A stretch of 33,377 nt of DNA from IMG/VR virus record IMGVR_UViG_3300032242_003236, positions 1 to 33,377 of that record; one strand, written 5' to 3'. Of this stretch, positions 14,505-20,569 are shown piece after piece. Below the pieces are notes generated by a model. That model was not told where the DNA came from. It did no database searches and was given only the letters and a program-made list of their open reading frames with translations. Within the stretch, counting starts at the first letter, position 1. Each line of letters starts with the position of its first letter. Source of the stretch: a virus. The position numbers were made by a program, and so were the translations under genes.

Positions 14505-16007
14505 TCAGCCCCCACCCGTTGGCGGCAGCGCGTCGCCGCCGTCGCTCTCATCGAAGTAAAAGGTCATCTCGGCCGACCATCTCAGGCGCACCGGCCCGAC
14601 GCGGCCCTGGCGCTGCTTGGCGATGATCAGCTCGCCCTTGCCATCCTCGGCCTCGAGCAGCTGCTGCCACTCGAAAAGCGCGGTGTGATACTGCTCCTCG
14701 CTCTTGTAGGCGGCGCGGCGCGGGCGGCCGTTCTGCAGGTAGTAGTGCTCGCGGTGCAGGAACCAGACCATGTCGGCGTCCTGCTCGATATCGCCGGAAT
14801 CGCGCAGGTCGCTCAGCTGCGGCCGCTTGTTTTCGCGCCCCTCATTGGCCCGGTTCAGCTGCGCGCCGACCAGCACGGGCACCTGCAATTCCATCGCCAG
14901 TGCCTTCAGGTCGCGGCTGATCTCCGACATCTCGGCGTATCGGCTCTGCCGCCGTGCCTCCGGACTGCCGCGCAGCAGCCCGAGATAGTCAACGCAGACC
15001 AGATCGAGGCCGTGGCGACGCTTCTGGCGCCGCAGGCGCTGCCGCAGCGCCGAGACCGGCAATGCCGGCTGGTCATCCCACACGATCGGGAGCGCACCGA
15101 TGCGGATCGCTACCGCGCGCAGCCGATGAACCTCCTCATCCTGCGGCTGCAGCGGCCGCAGACCTTCGCCCTCGGGCAGCGCGCCGCGCGTGACGGCTTC
15201 GAGCGGCAGGTTCGCCGCGGCCGCGACCAGCCGCGCCATGACGGCCGACGCCAGCATCTCGCCGCCCCAGAAATAGACCCGGGCGCCGGTCGAGGCGGCG
15301 CGGCCCGCGACACCCGCCAGCAGCGCGGTCTTACCCATGCCCGGCCGGCCGCCGGCGATGATGAACTGCCCGCCGCGAAGGCCACCGGTCATGCGGTCGA
15401 TCCCGCGATAGCCTGTGGTGATGCCGGCCAATCCGCCCCGTCGGCCGATGGCGCCGAACATCTCCTCGACCACCTGCGAGGCCACCTGATCGCCGGCGAG
15501 CGCCTCGCGCCCCTGGCGCTTGTCGGCGAGGCCGTTCAGCTCGGTCTCGAGGCCATCCAGCACCTCCGGCGCCGTGACCTCCCCGCCCTCGCCGAGCGCG
15601 CTGGCGATCGCCGTATCGCAGGCGCGGGCGAGCTCGCGCCGCATCCAGGCGTCATGCACCAGGCGGCCATAGGTGGCGACGAGACGGATGCTGACATTCG
15701 CCGTCAGCAGCTCGACCAGATAGGCGACGCCGCCGACCGGGGCGAGCGTGCCCGCGGCCTCGAATTCCGGCCGCAGGGTGATGACATCGGCGGTCTGGCC
15801 GGCCTCGACGCGCCGCTGGATCGCGGCATAGACCATGCCATGAACGGGATCCGCGAAATGCTCGGGCGCCAGGTATTCGGCGACGTGCTCGAAAGCCTTG
15901 TTGTTCGCCATGAGGCCACCGAGCAGGGATTGCTCGGCCTCGCGGTTCGCGGGCATCGCGCGCAGGGCAAGGGTGGCGGGCGCCTGTCCGGGATGAATGC
16001 CGTCCAT
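14505..16007 (-). CDS. dnaB: Replicative DNA helicase, DnaB-like
   Basis: This 500-residue protein has normal DnaB length. It has an N-terminal DnaB domain (NREAEQSLLGGLMANNKAF onward, residues 21-130), a linker, and a RecA-like ATPase. Walker A is GRPGMGKTA (220-228), Walker B lies at DLVCVDYLGLL (334-344), and the DnaB-specific SDLRDSGDIEQDADMV block follows. It unwinds the replication fork as a hexamer and is loaded by a partner that is probably encoded nearby. ATG 16007 is used; a second in-frame ATG 17 codons later lies just before the conserved domain and may be an alternative. No intein is present. Confident family assignment. Confidence 0.92.
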   Translation of the reverse strand: MDGIHPGQAPATLALRAMPANREAEQSLLGGLMANNKAFEHVAEYLAPEHFADPVHGMVYAAIQRRVEAGQTADVITLRPEFEAAGTLAPVGGVAYLVELLTANVSIRLVATYGRLVHDAWMRRELARACDTAIASALGEGGEVTAPEVLDGLETELNGLADKRQGREALAGDQVASQVVEEMFGAIGRRGGLAGITTGYRGIDRMTGGLRGGQFIIAGGRPGMGKTALLAGVAGRAASTGARVYFWGGEMLASAVMARLVAAAANLPLEAVTRGALPEGEGLRPLQPQDEEVHRLRAVAIRIGALPIVWDDQPALPVSALRQRLRRQKRRHGLDLVCVDYLGLLRGSPEARRQSRYAEMSEISRDLKALAMELQVPVLVGAQLNRANEGRENKRPQLSDLRDSGDIEQDADMVWFLHREHYYLQNGRPRRAAYKSEEQYHTALFEWQQLLEAEDGKGELIIAKQRQGRVGPVRLRWSAEMTFYFDESDGGDALPPTGGG

Positions 16008-16030
16008 GGCTCAGCCCTGGCGCCCGGGCA

Positions 16031-16135
16031 TCACTGGTCGCCCCAGCGCAGCGGCAGGCGCAGCGCGTGCGCCGCACGCCGCAGCCAGGCGCCGGCCACC
16101 GAGCCGAGCAGGAGGCAGAGCGCGGCGGGGATCAT
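16031..16135 (-). CDS. Small membrane peptide (34 aa)
   Basis: ATG 16135 overlaps the upstream stop by ATGA, as other pairs in this operon do, which supports translation. The peptide MIPAALCLLLGSVAGAWL is hydrophobic, followed by a basic tail (RRAAHALRLPLRW), giving one membrane segment with a positively charged end. Its function is unknown; small membrane proteins in early phage operons may affect host envelope processes. Confidence is limited by length. Confidence 0.5.
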   Translation of the reverse strand: MIPAALCLLLGSVAGAWLRRAAHALRLPLRWGDQ

Positions 16136-16407
16136 CGCGCCACCGCGGCAGCGCGCCGATCGCGCCAATGCGGTGCGCCGACCCCGCCCGCGGTGCGCCA
16201 GCTTCCGTCGCCGGCCTCGATGACGCGCGAGGATTGCCCCCGCTCGATGCGAATTAGCTCGGCAGCCTCCGCTTGGCGCAACACATGCGCGACGCTGCCG
16301 GTGCTGGCCCAGCCGAAATGCTCGCGCAGCGCCTGGTTCGTCGGGGCGCGGTGCCCGGCTTGCGCCGCGCGGCGGATCACGTCGACAACCCGTGCCGGCG
16401 TGGTCAT
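16132..16407 (-). CDS. Winged-helix DNA-binding protein (LexA N-terminal-like)
   Basis: This 91-residue protein contains a winged helix: VVDVIRRAAQAGHRAPTNQAL (residues 6-26), HFGWASTGSVAHVLRQAEAAE (29-49) and a wing (IRIERGQSSRVIE). The pattern recalls the LexA N-terminal domain, but there is no peptidase domain. Both ends overlap neighbours by ATGA. It follows the GcrA-like gene, so it is likely a second early regulator. Its DNA target is unknown. Confidence 0.65.
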   Translation of the reverse strand: MTTPARVVDVIRRAAQAGHRAPTNQALREHFGWASTGSVAHVLRQAEAAELIRIERGQSSRVIEAGDGSWRTAGGVGAPHWRDRRAAAVAR

Positions 16408-16883
16408 GCGCCCATACTCCCGCCGGCGAAGACGAGCTTCGCGTGCTCCGCGCACCAGGAGCACCCGGCATCGCGCCGCGGCGCGTCGCAGTACCGATGC
16501 GTGGGTCGCTCGGTATTCGACCAGAGCGGCCAGCGGCAGGCGCGCGGCCGGCTATGCTGCGGCAGCAGCCGGTGCGGCGGTTCGGCGGCCGCGCGGAACG
16601 GGATCACGACGCCGGTCGGCTGCGGCGGCGGCAGCGAAACCGGCGCAGCGGCGGCCGGCCGGCGCCACACCCACGGCGCACCGCGGCGCGCTTCAGCCAC
16701 CGCGCGGAGCGAGGCCGGCACGGCCAGCGTCGGCAGCGTCTCGCCGTTGTCGAGCAGCCGTTTGCGGTATCCGACGACCACGTTTTTCGTCACGCCGCAC
16801 TCGCGGCCGATCTCGGAAAGGCTCTTGCCGCCCTGGCGCAGCAGCGCGATGACGCGGGCCTTGTGCGGCGGCGACCGGGTCAT
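16404..16883 (-). CDS. GcrA-like cell-cycle regulator
   Basis: This 159-residue protein pairs an N-terminal HTH (SLSEIGRECGVTKNVVVGYR, 21-40) with a C-terminal Cys/His module: C116 in CRWPL, C132, C141, C144 and H147 (CSWCAEH). This is the layout of GcrA-family proteins of Alphaproteobacteria. Host GcrA binds sigma-70 holoenzyme and GANTC-methylated DNA to activate cell-cycle promoters. The usual N-terminal WT-x-E-R opening is replaced by a shorter basic end, and a Pro/Ala-rich linker (70-100) separates the parts. It is the second gene after the Cro-like gene, overlapping it by ATGA, so it is produced early. An effect on phage or host promoters is inferred. Confidence 0.8.
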   Translation of the reverse strand: MTRSPPHKARVIALLRQGGKSLSEIGRECGVTKNVVVGYRKRLLDNGETLPTLAVPASLRAVAEARRGAPWVWRRPAAAAPVSLPPPQPTGVVIPFRAAAEPPHRLLPQHSRPRACRWPLWSNTERPTHRYCDAPRRDAGCSWCAEHAKLVFAGGSMGA

Positions 16884-17149
16884 GCGGGCCCGTCCGTCAC
16901 GGAAATGTGGGTTGGCGTTAAAGGCTCAGCAACCGCACTGTGCGCTTTATGCACAGCACCGAAAGCACTTGCCAGGTCCGGACGGATCTCAGCGGGGGTA
17001 AGCCCGGTGAGTCGAGCAACGTCGCTGATCTTGTCCGTGGGCACGCGCCCCTTTGCCCAACGGAGGACAGTTGTATGGGCGACACCGAGAGCCCTGCCAA
17101 GGCTGACGGCGGAGGCATTGCGACCACGGAGGTACTCTTGAAGGGTCAT
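16880..17149 (-). CDS. Cro-like, YdaS-type HTH protein
   Basis: This 89-residue protein starts at ATG 17149, first in the minus-strand early operon. The HTH region (AVSLGRALGVAHTTVLRWAKG, 14-34) and the block PTDKISDVARLTGLTPAEIRPDL (37-59) match YdaS/Cro-like phage proteins, with the characteristic IRPDL end. Its divergent orientation to the repressor gene across 93 bp and the operator-like dyads between them fit a Cro role. There is no clear ribosome binding site; a candidate promoter ends seven bases before the ATG, so its mRNA may be leaderless. An operator-type dyad lies inside its 3' end. A longer in-frame start at 17272 would cross the repressor's start. Confidence 0.75.
   Translation of the reverse strand: MTLQEYLRGRNASAVSLGRALGVAHTTVLRWAKGRVPTDKISDVARLTGLTPAEIRPDLASAFGAVHKAHSAVAEPLTPTHISVTDGPA
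16938..16956. promoter_or_regulatory. Operator-type dyad inside the Cro-like gene
   Basis: CTGTGC-GCTTTAT-GCACAG has perfect 6-base arms with a 7-base spacer. It has the same architecture as the sites around the repressor gene, but lies 219 bp from the nearest of them and not on their 34-bp spacing. Confidence 0.5.
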
Positions 17150-17155
17150 GGCGAG

Positions 17156-17184
17156 ATTGTGGAGTCGACGCACAAACAACGCAA
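17156..17184 (-). promoter_or_regulatory. Candidate early promoter of the Cro operon
   Basis: On the minus strand TTGCGT (17179-17184) and CACAAT (17156-17161) are 17 bases apart. The -10 matches TATAAT in 4 of 6 positions. The expected start falls at about the ATG at 17149. A GANTC site (GAGTC, 17162-17166) lies in the spacer next to the -10. Confidence 0.35.
17157..17175. promoter_or_regulatory. Operator site O1 between repressor and Cro-like genes
   Basis: TTGTGG-AGTCGAC-GCACAA has matching TTGTG/CACAA arms. Its centre is 17166, exactly 34 bp from the next ATGTGC-type site. It covers the candidate -10 of the Cro operon, so a bound repressor would block that promoter. Confidence 0.55.
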
Positions 17185-17190
17185 GGCGAA

Positions 17191-17209
17191 ATGTGCAAAA
17201 TCCGCCGGG
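17191..17209. promoter_or_regulatory. Operator half-site O2
   Basis: A perfect left arm ATGTGC (17191-17196) is seen, with only GC conserved in the right arm (GCCGGG). Its centre, 17200, is 34 bp from both O1 and O3, and this spacing is the main support. Confidence 0.4.
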
Positions 17210-17224
17210 GTCGGGCCGCAGGGC

Positions 17225-17243
17225 ATGTGCGAGCGTCGCGCTA
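17225..17243. promoter_or_regulatory. Operator half-site O3 at the repressor start
   Basis: The left arm ATGTGC (17225-17230) is perfect and the right arm GCGCTA partial. Its centre is 17234, 34 bp from O2. The site ends on the first base of the repressor start codon, so binding would repress the repressor's own expression. Confidence 0.4.
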
Positions 17244-17563
17244 TGCCCAAGAAGCACCCGATCCGCCCGCACCTTCGAGCGTGGCGCCTACACTTCGACA
17301 AGAGCCTGGAATGGGTTGCAGATCAGATAGGGATATCTCACTCTACCGTGCAGCGGTACGAAGTGGGGAAAGCCGGCGTGGACGACGCGACCTTTACAGC
17401 GATCGCAAAGGTTTATTGGATCACAGAGGCCGAGCTTTCCGCTCCGGTGTCTGAAGCCGAGCACGCGCGCGCATTGCATAAACTCCTATCGACCGTGAAA
17501 GGGCTCGACGTGGAGTCTTTGACTATCCTGGTCGGATTCGCCCAGCGCATGCGGCCGAAATAG
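17243..17563 (+). CDS. CI-like XRE-family repressor, short form
   Basis: This 106-residue protein has an XRE helix-turn-helix (residues 20-45: LEWVADQIGISHSTVQRYEVGK) and a C-terminal helical part (SEAEHARALHKLLSTVKGLDV) that may dimerise. There is no S24/LexA-type peptidase domain, so RecA-stimulated self-cleavage is not expected and prophage induction must work otherwise. It is divergent from the Cro-like gene and has operator-type dyads on both sides. Codon use and base composition are less GC-rich than its neighbours. Start 17243 is chosen because an upstream in-frame ATG (17225) falls inside an operator; neither has a strong ribosome binding site. Confidence 0.75.
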   Translation: MPKKHPIRPHLRAWRLHFDKSLEWVADQIGISHSTVQRYEVGKAGVDDATFTAIAKVYWITEAELSAPVSEAEHARALHKLLSTVKGLDVESLTILVGFAQRMRPK

Positions 17564-17569
17564 CAGCGC

Positions 17570-17588
17570 ATGTGCCCTCACTGCACAT
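17570..17588. promoter_or_regulatory. Operator-type dyad after the repressor gene
   Basis: ATGTGC-CCTCACT-GCACAT has perfect 6-base arms and is the best example of the site. It lies seven bases after the repressor stop. Its centre, 17579, is 34 bp from the next dyad. Confidence 0.6.
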
Positions 17589-17603
17589 TCAGGGTTGCAA
17601 TAA

Positions 17604-17622
17604 CTGTGCGGTGACTGCACCA
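17604..17622. promoter_or_regulatory. Operator-type dyad before the plus-strand operon
   Basis: CTGTGC-GGTGACT-GCACCA shares the spacing and inner arm bases of the other sites. It lies between a possible -35 (TTGCAA, 17595-17600) and a weak -10 (CACCAT, 17618-17623), and 26 bp before the first gene after the repressor. Confidence 0.5.
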
Positions 17623-17647
17623 TCCCTCCCGCTTTCCGGAGGGACCG

Positions 17648-18013
17648 ATGCCCGAAGATTCAACCGCCTTGGCCGCCGAGCGCTTTTGCGCCATCGACGG
17701 CGCCGCGTTGCCGAGCAACGTCCGGCCGTTGCGACCGGCCCTGGCCGCGGCGCCCCGGCCGGTCGCGCTGCCGAGCTATGAGGCACTCGCCGCCGCCAAT
17801 GCCGCCCTGCGGCGCGAAGCCCATGCGCTGCGCTGGGGCCTGCTGCTGACCCGGATCTTCGGGGTCGCGCCGCATTGCGTGGCGACGCCCTCGGTGGCGG
17901 CGCAGGCCCGCAAGCTGGCCACCTGGATCGATGCCGGCTGCCACGGCGCGCCGGAGCTGACGGGCTACGCCGAACAGCAGGTGCGCCACATCGCGCCGGA
18001 GCTGCGGCCATGA
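17648..18013 (+). CDS. Unknown protein (121 aa), first gene after the repressor
   Basis: A strong GGAGGGA five bases before ATG 17648 supports the start. The N-terminal 40 residues are low-complexity Ala/Pro. A helical stretch follows (SYEALAAANAALRREAHALRW), with coiled-coil character, and then a conserved-looking C-terminus (ATWIDAGCHGAPELTGYAEQQ). No domain was recognised. It opens an operon whose next genes overlap by ATGA/GTGA, and dyads lie just upstream, so the repressor probably controls it. Confidence 0.65.
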   Translation: MPEDSTALAAERFCAIDGAALPSNVRPLRPALAAAPRPVALPSYEALAAANAALRREAHALRWGLLLTRIFGVAPHCVATPSVAAQARKLATWIDAGCHGAPELTGYAEQQVRHIAPELRP

Positions 18014-18330
18014 GCGGCCTGCTGGCGGACGCCATGGACCTGTTGCGCCTGATGGCGTGGCGCGGCGCGGTCGCGGGCGCGGCCGCTGTGCAGCGTCGGC
18101 AGCATCGGGCCCGGCAGCATCACCGCAAAGCCGAGAGCTTCGGCGCGGTGGTGTCAGTTTTTCCGGCTCAGCACCCTACGGCGCAGCGCGCCCGGCTGCT
18201 GGCCGCCAGCGCAAGCTTTCGGTCCTGCGCCTGGGATGCCTTGGCGCATGGTGATGCCAAGCTGGCCTGGATCGCACGCGGCGAGGCCATCAGGCATGAG
18301 GCGCTGGCGCGCCGGGACCGGCGGCTGTGA
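18010..18330 (+). CDS. Unknown basic protein (106 aa)
   Basis: ATG 18010 overlaps the previous stop by ATGA. The protein is Arg/His/Ala-rich, with a basic central region (VQRRQHRARQHHRKAESFG) and an acid-poor helical C-terminus (RSCAWDALAHGDAKLAWIARG). No domain or membrane segment is convincing. The gene is supported by operon overlap, not by homology. Confidence 0.55.
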   Translation: MSGLLADAMDLLRLMAWRGAVAGAAAVQRRQHRARQHHRKAESFGAVVSVFPAQHPTAQRARLLAASASFRSCAWDALAHGDAKLAWIARGEAIRHEALARRDRRL

Positions 18331-18425
18331 ATTTCTGGCGCACGATCGCCGTGCTGATCCTCGGCTGCGGCACATGGATCGCCGTGGTTGCCTGGATGGC
18401 GCTGGCCGAGGGGGTTGCCCGGTGA
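18327..18425 (+). CDS. Single-pass membrane peptide (32 aa)
   Basis: A GTG start at 18327 overlaps the previous stop (GTGA) and its own stop overlaps the next GTG in the same way. The peptide has a short N-terminus (NFWRT), a hydrophobic stretch (IAVLILGCGTWIAVVAWMAL) long enough to cross a membrane, and a short tail (AEGVAR). Function is unknown. Confidence comes from the overlap pattern on both sides. Confidence 0.5.
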   Translation: MNFWRTIAVLILGCGTWIAVVAWMALAEGVAR

Positions 18426-18682
18426 CCCCGCCGGTGGACGCCCTGACCGAGGAGCTGGCGGCGCTGGTGACCCGCGCTGGCACGATGGCGGAAGGCCAGC
18501 GCTTCGGCTCCGACTTCCTGTTGCTGGTCGCCGATGCCCTGACGATCGGCGCCGGCCAGTGCGACGCCGTGATGGCGAGCCTGGAATCCGCGGCCTTTGC
18601 CGAGGCCGCGCAGGCGCTGCGCGACCTGGCGCCCGGCTTCGCCGGCGCCGTTGCCCGCAACCCCAGCCCGAGGAATCGCTGA
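18422..18682 (+). CDS. Unknown helical protein (86 aa)
   Basis: The GTG start at 18422 overlaps the previous stop. The sequence is strongly helical and Ala/Leu/Glu-rich (ALTEELAALVTRAGTMAEGQ, ESAAFAEAAQALRDLAPGFA) with no catalytic motif. It is in operon with the cupin and other small proteins and probably functions with them, but nothing specific can be said. Confidence 0.55.
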   Translation: MTPPVDALTEELAALVTRAGTMAEGQRFGSDFLLLVADALTIGAGQCDAVMASLESAAFAEAAQALRDLAPGFAGAVARNPSPRNR

Positions 18683-18683
18683 C

Positions 18684-19391
18684 ATGCAGATTGCGCTCAG
18701 CCGTCACGATCTATGGTCGGCGGTGGATGCTTTGAAGGATCGGGTCGAACAGGCCGGATTTAGCGGCGAAGCGCTTGCGGTCGCTCTCGGCGGCCTCACC
18801 ACGCTTGAGATGCTGCTGCGGCCGCCGACGGAACCTGCCGCCGACGGCGAGGACGCGAGCGCCGCACTGACCGAGCTCGCGGCGTGGACCGAAACACCGC
18901 GCGAATTGCCCGTCGCGGCCCGCAAGGCCGGGATCGCCGAGAAGGCACCGGTCATCGTGCCAGCGACGCCGAAGGCCGCCGCCGCGCCCGATAGCGGCCC
19001 GCTGCTGACGCTTGAGCGGCGCGAGCTGCTGCAAAAGATCTGGGGCGACCCCGCGCATACGCTGAAGACGGTCACCGCCGCGGTGAACGCCACGGAGGGC
19101 AAGCCGATCCGGGCGGATTCGATGCTCTACAAGCTGGCCGAGGCCGCCGGCTTGCCGCGCACCCGCACCGGCGCCGGCGTCGATCGGTTTCGCATGGTGA
19201 CGGCGTCCGCCACGCCGCCAGCAAACCCGCCGGCCGCACCCGACGACGAAGACATGCGCGAGGCCGAGGCCATGGCCAAGGCCGGCCGCAGCGGGCGCGA
19301 AATTGCCGAGTATTTCGGCTGGAAGCCCGAGCGCGGCGCCGACCTGGTCGCGCGCGTGCGCGAGCAGGCGGGCGCGGAGGCCGCGGCATGA
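18684..19391 (+). CDS. Protein with a C-terminal HTH-like region (235 aa)
   Basis: GAGGAA eight bases before ATG 18684 supports the start. The N-terminal region (MQIALSRHDLWSAVDALKDR) is helical and a Pro/Ala-rich linker follows (about 90-110). Residues 115-165 (TLERRELLQKIWGDPAHTLK to GLPRTRT) could be a DNA-binding winged helix. The C-terminus (AEAMAKAGRSGREIAEYFGW) also carries an HTH-like pattern. It may therefore be a regulator with two DNA-binding segments. No family was recognised. It overlaps the cupin gene by ATGA. Confidence 0.55.
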   Translation: MQIALSRHDLWSAVDALKDRVEQAGFSGEALAVALGGLTTLEMLLRPPTEPAADGEDASAALTELAAWTETPRELPVAARKAGIAEKAPVIVPATPKAAAAPDSGPLLTLERRELLQKIWGDPAHTLKTVTAAVNATEGKPIRADSMLYKLAEAAGLPRTRTGAGVDRFRMVTASATPPANPPAAPDDEDMREAEAMAKAGRSGREIAEYFGWKPERGADLVARVREQAGAEAAA

Positions 19392-19918
19392 CCGGGCCCG
19401 ACTTCATCCTGCCCGGCTGGCTTTGTCACCTGTTCCTGGCGCTGCTGCGGCCGCGCTTCGCGCGCCTGCCTGCCGAGGCAGCGCATGGCTTCACGATCGG
19501 CGGCGACGAAGACCCCTATCTGCGCCGGTGGTTCGTGACGCCGAAGGGCGATGGCCCGGCGGTCTACCTGCACCAGTTTCTGCGGGATGACGATGACCGC
19601 GCGCTGCATGACCACCCGTGGTCGAGCTGCGGCATCATCCTCGAGGGCGGGTACATCGAGCACACGCCGGCCGGCCAGGTGGTGCGCGCGGTCGGCGACG
19701 TGGTGCTGCGCAAGCCGGAGGACCGGCACCGCGTCGAGCTTTTCCGCGAGGCCAATGGCATGAAGCGCCCGGCCTGGACGCTGTTCCTGGTCGGGAAGAA
19801 GGAGCGGGACTGGGGCTTCTGGTGCCCGGGTGATGGCACTGCCGAGCGTTTCGTGCCCTGGCAGGACTTCACCGAGGGCGAGCATGGCGAGCGCGTCGGC
19901 AAGGGTTGCGGTGCGTGA
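19388..19918 (+). CDS. Cupin-fold protein
   Basis: This 176-residue protein contains cupin motif 1-like residues in RALHDHPWSS (His74, His76), GYIEHTP (86-93) and motif 2 GDVVLRKPEDRHRVEL (103-118, His114). These could bind a metal ion in a beta barrel. A hydrophobic N-terminal segment (WLCHLFLALLR) precedes the barrel. It ends with DWGFWCPGDG, a pattern seen in phage and bacterial small cupins. The substrate is unknown. It lies in the repressor-side operon, so it may be a lysogeny-expressed accessory gene. Confidence 0.7.
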   Translation: MTGPDFILPGWLCHLFLALLRPRFARLPAEAAHGFTIGGDEDPYLRRWFVTPKGDGPAVYLHQFLRDDDDRALHDHPWSSCGIILEGGYIEHTPAGQVVRAVGDVVLRKPEDRHRVELFREANGMKRPAWTLFLVGKKERDWGFWCPGDGTAERFVPWQDFTEGEHGERVGKGCGA

Positions 19919-20109
19919 TCGGCGCGGCGGCCTTTGGATCCTTCGCAATCGCGTGCCTGATCGGCGGCGGACAATGGTGGGCGAGCCTGCTGGCGGCTTC
20001 CGGCCTTGGCTGGCTCGCGCGCGACGTGGTCGGCTGGCCGGTGACCCAGGCGGTGCTTGACCGCGTGCTGTTCTCGGTGCTGGCCAAGCTGCCGCGCGAC
20101 GGGGAGTGA
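19915..20109 (+). CDS. Small membrane protein (64 aa)
   Basis: A GTG at 19915 overlaps the cupin stop (GTGA). The N-terminal two thirds are hydrophobic (AAAFGSFAIACLIGGG, WWASLLAASGLGWLA), consistent with one or two membrane segments, followed by an amphipathic tail. It resembles small membrane proteins often found in phage operons; no holin signature beyond that. Function unknown. Confidence 0.55.
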   Translation: MIGAAAFGSFAIACLIGGGQWWASLLAASGLGWLARDVVGWPVTQAVLDRVLFSVLAKLPRDGE

Positions 20110-20114
20110 GGCGG

Positions 20115-20309
20115 ATGCCCGACTTCGTCGCCGACGACGCCACAGCAATCAAGGCCCGCTGGGATCAGATCAAGGCCGACGAGGAGCGGGCGCGCACGCA
20201 TTGCGCCGTGTGCGGCCTCGATCTGCGCGGCGCGACCTGGTGCTCGCGGCAGGCGCCGGGTTGCACGCTGCCGGGGATGCCGTCGGGTAGTGAGGCAGCC
20301 GATGCCTGA
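20115..20309 (+). CDS. Cys-rich small protein, possible zinc binding (64 aa)
   Basis: GGGGAG eight bases before ATG 20115 supports this start; a GTG at 20106 overlapping the previous stop is an alternative. Cysteines in HCAVCG, WCSRQAPGC form a CxxC...C...C set that could bind zinc. The N-terminus is helical and acidic (ADDATAIKARWDQIKADEER). Small zinc-ribbon phage proteins of this kind are common but varied in function. Confidence 0.55.
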   Translation: MPDFVADDATAIKARWDQIKADEERARTHCAVCGLDLRGATWCSRQAPGCTLPGMPSGSEAADA

Positions 20310-20469
20310 CGACGCCGCCCGCTTTGCCTTCCCGCCGCGCCTGCTGCGGACTGCCGCGGCTGCCTACTATTGTGGGATGGGCGAGACCACTTTCCGCGAG
20401 CGCGTGATGCAGGCCGTGCCGCGGGTGACGATCGGCGGGGTGCGGGGTTGGCTGCGGGAGGCGTCTAAA
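20302..20469 (+). CDS. AlpA-like HTH protein with unresolved 3' end
   Basis: ATG 20302 overlaps the previous gene by eight bases. Residues 13-45 (LLRTAAAAYYCGMGETTFRERV then VPRVTIGGVRGWLRE) resemble AlpA/excisionase-like helix-turn-helix proteins, where a wing strand is followed by a short C-terminal helix. The expected C-terminal helix is not seen: after about residue 54 the sequence turns basic and Ser-rich, and the frame stays open to 21213 through the terminator and two opposite-strand genes. Only the first 56 codons are listed. A frameshift, truncation or recombination here is likely; the downstream reading is probably non-coding. Confidence 0.45.
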
Positions 20470-20506
20470 TCAGCGCGCCGAATCAAGAGCCTATCTGGCG
20501 ACGCGC

Positions 20507-20556
20507 TCGCAAACCGCCCGCTTGGGATCAATGGGTTACGGGCGGATTCGCAAACC
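20507..20556. repeat. Short direct repeat with internal inverted repeat
   Basis: TCGCAAACC occurs at 20507-20515 and again at 20548-20556. Between them CCGCCCG (20514-20520) and CGGGCGG (20539-20545) form a 7-bp inverted repeat with an 18-base loop. The patch lies in an AT-richer stretch where the HTH gene loses its reading-frame character. It could be an attachment site, a recombination scar or a weak terminator; no T-run follows. Confidence 0.3.
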
Positions 20557-20569
20557 TCGGCGGGGGCGG

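Noticed and set aside
16132-17149. Cro-like and YdaS pattern as a host toxin-antitoxin pair
   Set aside because: The neighbouring gene is GcrA-like rather than a toxin, and position opposite a CI-like repressor favours a phage switch.
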